A stretch of 38,753 nt of DNA from Candidatus Amesbacteria bacterium GW2011_GWA1_47_20 (GTDB lineage Bacteria; Patescibacteriota; Microgenomatia; CAZETR01; Amesbacteraceae): assembly GCA_001002405.1 (NCBI GenBank), contig LCOA01000001.1:1-38753 (forward strand), in the 5' to 3' direction. Under the pieces are notes generated by a model. The model made no database searches and was not told where the DNA came from. It was given only the letters and a program-made list of their open reading frames with translations. This document shows, in pieces, positions 16,872 to 26,068 of this stretch; the stretch's first letter is position 1, and the number at the start of each line of letters is the position of its first letter. The position numbers and the translations under genes are program-made.

Positions 16872-17933
16872 ATGAATGCAGTGATCCATCGTGGCCCAAA
16901 TAACTATCAATACGTAACTGATTATCCTACACCAGTTGCTAAGAAGGGAGAAATACTTTTAAAGGTCCACACTTGTGGCTTTTGTGGAACAGATTACAAA
17001 ATTTTTACTAACGGCCATCGTGTAGTCAAACCGCCCCGCATTACAGGACACGAGATAATGGGATCTATCAGCGCAATTGGGTCTGGGACAAAAACTGACC
17101 TAAAAGTGGGGGATAGGGTTGTGGTTGTAACTACCGTAGGATGTACCATATGTGAATACTGTCAAGCTGGTCGAGCAAACATGTGTTACCAAGTAACCAA
17201 GGAGGGCCATTCTATTGGGTATTACACCGATGGAGGATTTGCTGAATATTGTCTGATCCCCCTGGAAGCAGTGTTGCAAAAGGTGCTAATAAAGATTCCA
17301 TCTCACGTTACAGATATTGAGGCAGCCGTTTGTGAGCCCTTATCTTGTGTGATCAATGGTCAAGATAAGCTAAATATTAGTCCCCGGGACACGGTTGTCA
17401 TTATTGGTTGTGGCCCAATTGGAAACTTGCACGCTCTTTTAGCCCAATCTAAAGGGGTGCGTAAGATTATTATGTTAGATTTACTTGAGTCGAAAATACA
17501 TCTTTCTCGTAAAGTTTTACCAAACGCCGTGTTTATTAATTCATCAAAAACTGATCCTAAATCAAAAATCTTCAAACTTACTAAAGGGAACGGGACAAGT
17601 GTGGTTATTGTAGCTGCACCCGATACCGCTGCTCAGCAATTATCAGTGGAAGTAGCCGCCATTTTGGGAAGGGTTTCATTTTTTGCTGGATTACCCAAAG
17701 GCACAGATGGGGGATATATCCCAACCAACCTTGTACATTACAATGAGTTAGAGATCTATGGATCTTACGCTTCTAACCGGAGTCAATTTATCGAGGCGTT
17801 GAAATTAATTTCCAACAGACGCATAAACTTAAAAGGCCTAATCACCCATACGCTCCTCCTAAAAGATATTTCCAAGGCGATTAAACTATTTCAAGCCGGT
17901 AAGACGCTCAAGACGGTGATTAGAATCTCATGA
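16872..17933 (+). CDS. Zinc-dependent medium-chain dehydrogenase (polyol/threonine dehydrogenase-like)
   Basis: CGFCGTDYKIF; GHEIMGSISAIG; structural zinc loop CTICEYCQAGRANMC; VVIIGCGPIGNLHALLA. Start at ATG 16872. Confidence 0.92.
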   Translation: MNAVIHRGPNNYQYVTDYPTPVAKKGEILLKVHTCGFCGTDYKIFTNGHRVVKPPRITGHEIMGSISAIGSGTKTDLKVGDRVVVVTTVGCTICEYCQAGRANMCYQVTKEGHSIGYYTDGGFAEYCLIPLEAVLQKVLIKIPSHVTDIEAAVCEPLSCVINGQDKLNISPRDTVVIIGCGPIGNLHALLAQSKGVRKIIMLDLLESKIHLSRKVLPNAVFINSSKTDPKSKIFKLTKGNGTSVVIVAAPDTAAQQLSVEVAAILGRVSFFAGLPKGTDGGYIPTNLVHYNELEIYGSYASNRSQFIEALKLISNRRINLKGLITHTLLLKDISKAIKLFQAGKTLKTVIRIS

Positions 17934-18964
17934 TGCAAAATAATCCCTTCAAGAAAAACACTGCTTATTATCTAACGGAGCCGTTCGTCTTCAGAAAAAG
18001 AGTTGAACCCTTCCACCTTGGTTCCAAAGGACAAGCCGTCCTTAAAACGCTTAAATCCGCTATTTGTGGGTCAGACCTTCAGTACTATTTGGGACAGAAA
18101 GCCAAAGAAAAACTTAAACAGCGTTTACCTGTTATTCCACTTCATGAAGGGGTGTGTCTTAATCTGGCGACAGGAAAAAGGGTTGTTCCCGTTGCTGGGG
18201 ATCTTACCCAAGTTCCTAAGGAATTTAAAGGTCGCGAGAACATATATCCCGGACTTCCTTATATGGGTTCGACAGCTGACGGACTAGCCAGGCACTATTT
18301 AACGTATCCTAAAGAACTGTTAGTTTCTGTTCCAGACAATGTCGGTGATGATTTGGCTTGTTTAGTTGAGCCTCTGTCAATAATTTTCCACTCACTTAAT
18401 ACTGTAATCCCTCAGCACTATCATCGAATAGCCATCGTCGGAGACGGAACAATGAGTTACCTTCTTGCCATGGTGCTCCATAGTTATTATCAACTTCCTA
18501 AACCCCTTCTAACTGTGTACGGAATATGGGACAGTAAATTAGCTAAATTTTCCGAGTTTGCTAACACGATTAACACAGATACCCAAGACGTTGAAGGCCA
18601 AGCAGATATTATATTTGAGGCGGTTGGCGGACCTGAAATGCAACGGACGCTAGATGTGTGCTTAAAGCTTTGCGCTCCTGGATCGCTTATTGGAATTATC
18701 GGTATAAGTGATTCCCGTCCGTCATTAGCTGTAAGTAAACTGGTTAACTGGGGGGTCACAATTAAAGGGCTAACTCGCTCAACATATTTCGACTACAAAC
18801 AGAGCCTAACATATATGGCGGATTACAAGATGCAAAAGTATCTGCAAAAGTTCATCCACCCACGTCAGTTTACTATCAATTCTGCAACAGATCTCAAGGA
18901 AGCATTTGACTTTGCTGTTGAGACCCATGCTCCGGGTCGAATTTTAATTTCGTTTCCCGTGTGA
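17930..18964 (+). CDS. MDR dehydrogenase, TarJ-like (ribulose-5-phosphate reductase-like)
   Basis: SAICGSDLQYYLGQ...RLPVIPLHEGV; VGDGTMSYLLAMVL; DIIFEAVGGPEMQRTLDV; lacks the structural Cys loop. Pattern resembles TarJ as I recall it. Confidence 0.75.
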   Translation: MMQNNPFKKNTAYYLTEPFVFRKRVEPFHLGSKGQAVLKTLKSAICGSDLQYYLGQKAKEKLKQRLPVIPLHEGVCLNLATGKRVVPVAGDLTQVPKEFKGRENIYPGLPYMGSTADGLARHYLTYPKELLVSVPDNVGDDLACLVEPLSIIFHSLNTVIPQHYHRIAIVGDGTMSYLLAMVLHSYYQLPKPLLTVYGIWDSKLAKFSEFANTINTDTQDVEGQADIIFEAVGGPEMQRTLDVCLKLCAPGSLIGIIGISDSRPSLAVSKLVNWGVTIKGLTRSTYFDYKQSLTYMADYKMQKYLQKFIHPRQFTINSATDLKEAFDFAVETHAPGRILISFPV

Positions 18965-18965
18965 G

Positions 18966-19706
18966 ATGAAAATATTTGCGCATCGCGGAGTCTTCGACAA
19001 ATATTCGGAAAACAGCCTGGCAGCCTTGAAATCCGCCCTAAATTCGCACTTTTCTGTTGAAACCGACCTGCGTCTAACTGTTGATAATGATTTTGCGATT
19101 ATCCACGAAGACAATCTTCAGCGGCTATTTCGAAAGGATGTTCCTGTATCTTCCCAATCCCTTTCTCAGCTTTTAAAAGTTGGTCTCGCTTCGTTTCGAC
19201 AGTATTGTCAACTGTTAAAGAACTACCCCCAGGAGCTTTTTACCGCCGTCCATCTTAAAGCTGATAGTCAAACTCATACTGGATTGGAGTTAGTGTCTCA
19301 ATATTTCACTCAATATAATTTATTTAATCGGGCTTTTGTATTTGATCTGACTATCGAGGCTGCACGTTATCTTCGCAAGATAAATCCCAAAGTTCAAATT
19401 GCCTTCATCATTTCCGAGGAAAAATTCGAACCCACTGTCTATCTTTGGGACGAAGTTAGAGATTTAGATTTTGATATTGTCTGGGCCGCTGAGATTCGTA
19501 ATTTGTACAGTCAAAAATTTATTAATACGGTCAAAAGAACAGGCAGAACCTTTTATGCTGTGTCCCCCGATATTCACAGGGCTCCCGAGATATTGCACCC
19601 CAGAGCGTACGCCGGCTACGATTTTACCTGGAAAGAATTAATCGCCTGGTGTGTGGACGGAATTTGTACAGATTTTCCTTATATGCTAAAAAGGCAACTG
19701 AAATGA
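18966..19706 (+). CDS. Glycerophosphodiester phosphodiesterase (GDPD)-like protein
   Basis: KIFAHRGVFDKYSENSLAAL...SVETDLRLTVDNDFAIIHEDNLQRL. Confidence 0.85.
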   Translation: MKIFAHRGVFDKYSENSLAALKSALNSHFSVETDLRLTVDNDFAIIHEDNLQRLFRKDVPVSSQSLSQLLKVGLASFRQYCQLLKNYPQELFTAVHLKADSQTHTGLELVSQYFTQYNLFNRAFVFDLTIEAARYLRKINPKVQIAFIISEEKFEPTVYLWDEVRDLDFDIVWAAEIRNLYSQKFINTVKRTGRTFYAVSPDIHRAPEILHPRAYAGYDFTWKELIAWCVDGICTDFPYMLKRQLK

Positions 19707-20431
19707 GAACTATTATTCCTCTTGCTGGGAAAGACGCTAGATTTGAGAAGCTTGGTATCTACAAGCCGCTTATTATGCTTGGAGACAAACCTTTAATCTA
19801 TAGAGTAGTCGCAAGTAATAAATTCCCATTGGAAAAGTTATATTTTGTCGTATTGTTTGAACATGAACATAAATATAACGTCTCTAGGAAACTGAAGAAA
19901 TTCTTTGGAAATTCTACTACTGTTGCAGTCATAGATAAAGTCTGCGAGGGAGCGCCTAATAGTATTCTGGAAGCCAAAGAGATTGTGAGTACCAACGAAG
20001 GAATATTAATCGATCTAGGGGATATCATCAGGGAGCTACCTAATATGGCGATAGACATCTCGTCCCACCGCTATTCAGGAATAATCCCTATAGACAGAAA
20101 TCACGTGAGTAACGTTTGGGGGTACGTGGTTATGAGTGAAGGTGCTGTTGTCCAGCTTAAAGAAAAATCCCTAGAGAAAATAAAAGGAGGAGCCACTATG
20201 GGATTATATTATTTTTCGTCTGGTAACGAATTTATCAGGTATACGACGGAAATGATCTCCCAGAATAAAAGAGTGGAGTATACACACATGTTTTATGTAG
20301 GGCCAGTGTATAATCAATACTTGGCTGCGAAGAAAGATATCGGCGTGTCTCATTCCAAAATTATCCACACTCTTGGCAGTCCAGAGGAAATTAGTTCTTA
20401 TATTGACCACCTAGAGAAAACACCAAAATGA
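19703..20431 (+). CDS. Sugar-1-phosphate nucleotidyltransferase-like protein, copy A (divergent P-loop-like motif)
   Basis: MRTIIPLAGKDARFEKLGIYKPLIMLGDKPLIYRVV; C-terminal GSPEEISSYIDHL; start at ATG 19703 (ATGA overlap). Confidence 0.8.
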   Translation: MRTIIPLAGKDARFEKLGIYKPLIMLGDKPLIYRVVASNKFPLEKLYFVVLFEHEHKYNVSRKLKKFFGNSTTVAVIDKVCEGAPNSILEAKEIVSTNEGILIDLGDIIRELPNMAIDISSHRYSGIIPIDRNHVSNVWGYVVMSEGAVVQLKEKSLEKIKGGATMGLYYFSSGNEFIRYTTEMISQNKRVEYTHMFYVGPVYNQYLAAKKDIGVSHSKIIHTLGSPEEISSYIDHLEKTPK

Positions 20432-21162
20432 AAATCGTTATTCCCATGGCAGGCAAAGGATCGAGGTTTGCTGATGCTGGTTTTGACGTTCCCAAACCTT
20501 TGATTTCCGTGGCTGGTAAACCCATGTTCCACTGGCCAGTGGAGTCTGTAAAAAAAATGATCCCTATTCAGGATAAGGATTTTATCTTCATCCTGCGAGA
20601 AGAACATGTTAGGGATTATGCTATAGACAAAGCAGTCTCTCAGTATCTCCCAGAGAGCACGATTATTGTTGGCAACGATTTTCATGGAGCGGCTCAAACT
20701 GTTTACTTGGCCAAAAACTACATGGACCCTGAGGAAGAACTGTTGCAGACAGATTGCGACCAATATTTCATCTGTTCCCAATTTGCCGTAGCTAGAAAAC
20801 GCGCAGTCTCGGAAGGATTAGGTGGCATTATACCAGTCAAAGATTCTGATAACTCGGGTTATTCGTACGTGGAACTGGATGAGCAAAATTTTGTTAAGCG
20901 CACCGCCGAGAAAGAGCAAATCTCTCGGCACGCGGCGATAGGTGTTTATTACTTCACTAAAAGCAAATACTTTCTTAACGCAATTTCTCAAATGATGGAT
21001 CAACACTTAACGATTCGAGGAGAATATTATATGTGCCCTGTATACAACTTTGTAATTCCACAAGCCAAACCAGTTCTCATAGAGGCAGATATCTGGATGA
21101 CAATGGGGACTCCAGAAGAAAAAACAAAGTTCGAAAAATATATATCATCAAGAAAAAAGTAG
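20428..21162 (+). CDS. Sugar-1-phosphate nucleotidyltransferase-like protein, copy B
   Basis: MKIVIPMAGKGSRFADAGFDVPKPLISVAGKPM; LLQTDCDQYF; GTPEEKTKFEKY. Confidence 0.87.
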   Translation: MKIVIPMAGKGSRFADAGFDVPKPLISVAGKPMFHWPVESVKKMIPIQDKDFIFILREEHVRDYAIDKAVSQYLPESTIIVGNDFHGAAQTVYLAKNYMDPEEELLQTDCDQYFICSQFAVARKRAVSEGLGGIIPVKDSDNSGYSYVELDEQNFVKRTAEKEQISRHAAIGVYYFTKSKYFLNAISQMMDQHLTIRGEYYMCPVYNFVIPQAKPVLIEADIWMTMGTPEEKTKFEKYISSRKK

Positions 21163-21168
21163 TTAACC

Positions 21169-22467
21169 ATGCTAGACGTTTCCTCATCACCCAATATTAA
21201 ACGTGCTAAACATTGGTCAAGTGAATTAAACCAGCTCTACCGCCCCACTGCTAAATTTACCCCCGAGTCTTTTGATATCGTCTACTCAGGGGATAACTTG
21301 AATACCACAAGATTTACCCCAGTTCTTCTTAAAGAATGGTTTAATTTAGTGGCAAAAGATGGCTATCTTTTTGTTGATTACAGGCCTAATTCTTTTTGCG
21401 ACTTTCAGACCCTAGAAGAAAATATGCTTTGGCTGTGGAAGGATAAATACGAAATAATCTATCACGGACTTTTGTACAGAAACGAAGCCCGAAATCTTAC
21501 CCCCACAAAACTAGTCGGCTTTCTTGATAAACAAAAGAATTACTATAAAATAAACTTAGATCCTATTACGCTTCTGCCACCATTGGCCCCAACGATAGAA
21601 ACTCCCGTATCTGATTCTGATTCCATCCGATTCGTTTGTCGAAAGACCCAGTCAACTTGCATTCCAGGGGACGAGATATCTAAGTGGACATTCGGAATTA
21701 TCACTGATGGCAAAAGGAGAGACTGGATGGAAGAAATAATCGCATCCATTAGAGCCCAGCGCATCCCTCAATACGAAATTATCGTTTGCGGTACATACTA
21801 TGATCGAGAAGAACCTGACTTTATCTATATTCCATTTAATCAACGACGAGATAAAAAATGGATTACCAGACAAAAAAACCTGATCTGTGAGAGAGCCAAG
21901 TATGAAAACATCTGCATCTTACATAACCGCCTAGTATTGGATAAAAACTGGTATTCAGGTATGAAAAAATGGGGCAACTGTTTTGAAGTTCTAAATGTTA
22001 AGCAAATCCAACAAAACACTGGTCTTCTGGGCAACCATTGGGAGTACAATTACTTTCTGCTATACAAAAAAAAGTCACGTTTTTTCAATAAAATTATCCT
22101 CCAATTTACAGCCACTTTAGATCCCCGAGATTGGTACGAAAGCATCGTCATGTACGGTCAGTCTATTGTATGCAAAAAACACATTTATCTAGAACACAAA
22201 CAAAACGAGGCTCTATACTGGGATTGGGCAGAAGATCACTCCTTCTCGTTCGAACTGATAAACGCCGGATACATAATGCGTCACAACCCATATAGTTTAA
22301 TGTACAATTTAGACAGTAAAAACTGGTGTAACAACGTTAGGGTTGTTTATTCGCCAGTTTTAAAAATTACTCGGTTTATTGGCCCCAGAGCTAAGCTCGC
22401 ATATCGTTGGCTAATCATCACTCTCCTCCGAATACTCAAACCATATCAACTTCTTACTGATTTATGA
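21169..22467 (+). CDS. Fusion: partial methyltransferase-like N-terminus + GT2-type glycosyltransferase
   Basis: N-term FDIVYSGDNLNTTRFTPVLLKEWFNLVAKDGYLFVDYRP; C-term WTFGIITDGKRRDWMEEIIASIRAQRIPQYEIIVCG. Confidence 0.65.
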   Translation: MLDVSSSPNIKRAKHWSSELNQLYRPTAKFTPESFDIVYSGDNLNTTRFTPVLLKEWFNLVAKDGYLFVDYRPNSFCDFQTLEENMLWLWKDKYEIIYHGLLYRNEARNLTPTKLVGFLDKQKNYYKINLDPITLLPPLAPTIETPVSDSDSIRFVCRKTQSTCIPGDEISKWTFGIITDGKRRDWMEEIIASIRAQRIPQYEIIVCGTYYDREEPDFIYIPFNQRRDKKWITRQKNLICERAKYENICILHNRLVLDKNWYSGMKKWGNCFEVLNVKQIQQNTGLLGNHWEYNYFLLYKKKSRFFNKIILQFTATLDPRDWYESIVMYGQSIVCKKHIYLEHKQNEALYWDWAEDHSFSFELINAGYIMRHNPYSLMYNLDSKNWCNNVRVVYSPVLKITRFIGPRAKLAYRWLIITLLRILKPYQLLTDL

Positions 22468-24560
22468 TTGAAAAGCACCGCCATTTACTTACTATTGTTG
22501 TTCTGCTTCTCGTAACCGTCGTTGGTTACTATCCCTGGTTTATTGGTCACTCTGTCTTGACATATGGTGATTGGTGGTTTGCATATCCAGAAGGCCTTAA
22601 AGAGTATTTCAGCTTACCCCAAGCGTGGATATCAAATACTACTCTTGGGGTGGTCAATCTAAGTCTCACCTTCGCACCAAAGATTTTCTTCAATGGTCTA
22701 CTGGCCAACTTTGGCGTTTCTCCCCAACTAAATAATCAACTAACGTACCTCTGGCCCATAATTATATTCTCAACCCTCGGGTTCTTCTGGTTAGGCAGAA
22801 AGGTCATGGGCACTAATTTGGCCGGCTTCTTTTCAGCAATATTTTATAACTTCAACGTTGTCACAATTGCCATAAGAAGCGGTCATCTCACTCTCGCCTC
22901 AGCTCAGGCAGTTGCTCCGTTCTTAATTTTGCTCGTCCTTAAGACACATGAAACTAAAAAGCTGCGTTTTGCTTTACTCTCCGGGATTTTGGCATATATC
23001 GTTAGTTTCAACGAGATTCGAGTATTTTATCTTCTTGCGGGAATTCTCGGCTTAATCTCTCTCTACCACTCATTAATTCTGGAGAAATCGTTCCGAGCTT
23101 TCGTTGTCAACTCACTTCTGACATCAGTAATCCTTTTCATATCTGCTTCATTGAACATATATTGGATATTACCCTTTGTTTTCACTACTCCAGAACCATC
23201 CAGCGGTTTTGATTTTTTGGGACGACAGCTATTTGGCTCACAGAATTACAACCTGCTTAATTCATTGACCTCATGGAACATTTGGTGGACAGGTGGTCGC
23301 CAATCTTCATCAGTTCAACCTATCCCGGCCTATTTTTGGACCATCCCTGTCTTAGCCATGATCGGACTTGTTCTCAATCGACAAAAAAAGTACTCCCTTC
23401 TTTTTGGAATAATCGCTATTATTGGACTTTTTTTTAGCAAACAGTCAGCTCCTCCATTTACTCGAGTGTATGCGTGGTTGTACTATCATCTTCCAGGCTT
23501 TAACGCCTTCCGCGAAGCCAGTAAATTTTATTTTTATATTCATTTAGGTTTTTCAGTATTTATTGGAGGATTAGTTAGCTTAATCTGGTCAGTTAGTCAA
23601 CGACTCAAAAGACATCGCCTTTCTAGTCTCTTGATAATTATGTCAATATTTATCCTTTTTACTTATAATGCTCGGCCCATCGTCACTAAAGAGATAGAGG
23701 CCATTTTTGTCCCTCGGACTATCCCGCTAGAGTACCTTACACTCAAGGAGTTTATCAACTCACAGCCAGAATACTTTAAGACTCTTTCCATACCGACCCA
23801 CTCTCGCTGGCAGCTGTTTACTTCCCTCCATCCAAATTTCAGCTACATTGAGGCATTGAATTCTCAATGGGACTATTTAGTTACGCGTTTTCGTCAGGAG
23901 CGCACTCGTCATACTGAGCAGGATGTCATTTTTAGTACTTTCGATTATCGATTTAGGGGACTGCTTACACTCTCTTCCATCAAGTATGTTATCGTTCCTC
24001 TTCAAGACCTTGTTAACGACGATGACTTCTTTGCTTATTATGGCGACCGTCGGTTATATCTTGACAAACTTAATAGCTTAAGCTTTCTAAAAAAAACCAA
24101 CGTGAATGTTAATGATATCGCGGTTTACGAAAATCCGGATTTCAGACCCAAATTCTATCTATCTGACCAACTTGAGAAACTAGAAAATTTTAGAGAATCA
24201 CATGTAATTCCCGTCTCTTACCTCCGCCTGAGTAGCACACATTACCAATTAACCTTACCCAAACGGGATCAGCCAACCTATCTTAATTTTACTGAAAGAT
24301 TCCATCCCGACTGGAGATTAAAGCCGGATGACTTTAACTGGTTGCTCTCACTGATCTGGCCATCATATTTCCTGTCCGACTCGTACCATTCCGCCAACGG
24401 GGCTAGGTTAAACTCATATTATCTTCCCCCCGGAAGTTCCCAGACCCTTCATCTTTATTTTAAACCTCAAGCATATGTAAATCTCGGATTGATTATCTCT
24501 TCGGTTAGTTTTTTTACAATAGTTGTACTAATAATATATGACCTCAAAAGAAATCTCTAA
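22464..24560 (+). CDS. Large polytopic GT-C/YfhO-like membrane protein, paralogue 2
   Basis: LPGFNAFREASKF, VQPIPAYFWTIPVLAMIG, SIKYVIVPLQDLVNDDDFF. Confidence 0.75.
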   Translation: MIEKHRHLLTIVVLLLVTVVGYYPWFIGHSVLTYGDWWFAYPEGLKEYFSLPQAWISNTTLGVVNLSLTFAPKIFFNGLLANFGVSPQLNNQLTYLWPIIIFSTLGFFWLGRKVMGTNLAGFFSAIFYNFNVVTIAIRSGHLTLASAQAVAPFLILLVLKTHETKKLRFALLSGILAYIVSFNEIRVFYLLAGILGLISLYHSLILEKSFRAFVVNSLLTSVILFISASLNIYWILPFVFTTPEPSSGFDFLGRQLFGSQNYNLLNSLTSWNIWWTGGRQSSSVQPIPAYFWTIPVLAMIGLVLNRQKKYSLLFGIIAIIGLFFSKQSAPPFTRVYAWLYYHLPGFNAFREASKFYFYIHLGFSVFIGGLVSLIWSVSQRLKRHRLSSLLIIMSIFILFTYNARPIVTKEIEAIFVPRTIPLEYLTLKEFINSQPEYFKTLSIPTHSRWQLFTSLHPNFSYIEALNSQWDYLVTRFRQERTRHTEQDVIFSTFDYRFRGLLTLSSIKYVIVPLQDLVNDDDFFAYYGDRRLYLDKLNSLSFLKKTNVNVNDIAVYENPDFRPKFYLSDQLEKLENFRESHVIPVSYLRLSSTHYQLTLPKRDQPTYLNFTERFHPDWRLKPDDFNWLLSLIWPSYFLSDSYHSANGARLNSYYLPPGSSQTLHLYFKPQAYVNLGLIISSVSFFTIVVLIIYDLKRNL

Positions 24561-25359
24561 ACCTCTAGTTTCAACAATCATCTCTACTAAAAACGAGGGT
24601 TTCAACTTGACTCGTTTGATAACCTCAATAAAATCTCAAACATACCCCAATATCGAGATTGTCGTTGTCGACAATCATTCTTCTGACAAGACAGTCAATA
24701 TTGCTCGTAAGTTCGGAGCTAGGGTTTACATCCGTGGGCCCGAGCGCAGTGCACAAAGAAATTATGGCGTAATTAAATCTCAAGGTAAATACGTTTTGAT
24801 TTTGGACGCTGACATGGAATTGACCCCCAATGTAATTGCTCAATGTGTAAAACTTGGTGAAAGCGGCCTTGGTGGAATGATTATTCCCGAAAAATCAGTA
24901 GGAGAGGGCTTTTGGGCTGCAGTCAAATCAGAGGAAAGAAGCTGGTACCTGGGAGATGACTCAATTGAGGCCGAAAGATTTTTCAATAAAGCTATTCTTT
25001 TAGCCGCTGGAGGGTACGATGAGTCTATTACTGGTCCTGAGGACTGGGACTTACCTCTCAGGACTAGAAAACTTGCGCCCCACGGACGAATTAAGAGTTT
25101 TATCATTCATCACGAAGGCAGACAATACTTTTGGAAAATGGTGAAAAAGAAGTATTACTATGGTCTAAGCTTAGCCAACTACGTGAGAAAAAACGATCGT
25201 CACATTTTCTCCTCCCAGCAAATTTACTTTTTACGCCCCAGCGTTATCGGACATACTTACAGGATATTTTTTAACCCCATAGTATATATTGGAGTCTGGA
25301 TCTTATTTTTCGCTCAGACTCTAGCGGGCGTACTGGGTTACTTACGTGGAAAGACATGA
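24538..25359 (+). CDS. GT2 family glycosyltransferase
   Basis: VSTIISTKNEGFNLTRLITSIKSQTYPNIEIVVVDNHSSDKT...GKYVLILDADMELTP. Confidence 0.92.
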   Translation: MTSKEISKPLVSTIISTKNEGFNLTRLITSIKSQTYPNIEIVVVDNHSSDKTVNIARKFGARVYIRGPERSAQRNYGVIKSQGKYVLILDADMELTPNVIAQCVKLGESGLGGMIIPEKSVGEGFWAAVKSEERSWYLGDDSIEAERFFNKAILLAAGGYDESITGPEDWDLPLRTRKLAPHGRIKSFIIHHEGRQYFWKMVKKKYYYGLSLANYVRKNDRHIFSSQQIYFLRPSVIGHTYRIFFNPIVYIGVWILFFAQTLAGVLGYLRGKT

Positions 25360-26066
25360 TTCTCACATCCTTTTTCGGGTCCTTATATCAACGAGCATAC
25401 GCCTTAAACACTGCTAACATCGTCTCCGCTCTGAAATCTACTGGCCCTCACTCTCGGCTCTTGGATGTAGGTTGCTGGGATGGTGCTCAGACTCGTGTAT
25501 GGCATCAGATCGCAGGTGCGAACAAAACTTTCGGTATTGAACCAGTTGCCTCTGCAGCCAAGCAAGCAGCCAGATTGGGCATTCGCACTGCACGTATTTC
25601 AGCTGATCGAAATCGTTGGCCATATAAAAGTGATTTTTTCGACTGCATAGTCTCAAATCAAGTGATTGAGCATCTTTCTCATCTTGACCATTTTCTATCT
25701 GAAGCTTCCCGCGTTCTCAAACCAGGTGGAATTTTGATTACTAGTACTAACAACCTTAGTAGTTGGCATAACATATTCGCGCTGATATTAGGCTGGGCTC
25801 CGTTCGACCTGGCAAATAGTTCCATTCGCATCTTGGGTTTAGGCAATCCCTGGTCAATTCATTACGGGAAGTCCGATATTCGTGGGTCCAGCTGGACACA
25901 CAAATGCGTGTACACCTCTCATTGGCTTAGGGTCTGGCTAGATCTCTATGGTCTCGAAACAATCAAAATTATGGGCGCAGGGTATTATCCCCTCCCGGCC
26001 ACAATTGGAAAGTGGTTTCCTCTTCATAGCGCTTTTATCACTTTAATTTCTCAAAAAAAGCAATAA
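25356..26066 (+). CDS. Class I SAM-dependent methyltransferase
   Basis: RLLDVGCWDGAQTRVW...FDCIVSNQVIEHLSHLDHFLSEASRVLKPGGILITSTNN. Confidence 0.93.
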   Translation: MILTSFFGSLYQRAYALNTANIVSALKSTGPHSRLLDVGCWDGAQTRVWHQIAGANKTFGIEPVASAAKQAARLGIRTARISADRNRWPYKSDFFDCIVSNQVIEHLSHLDHFLSEASRVLKPGGILITSTNNLSSWHNIFALILGWAPFDLANSSIRILGLGNPWSIHYGKSDIRGSSWTHKCVYTSHWLRVWLDLYGLETIKIMGAGYYPLPATIGKWFPLHSAFITLISQKKQ

Positions 26067-26068
26067 GT

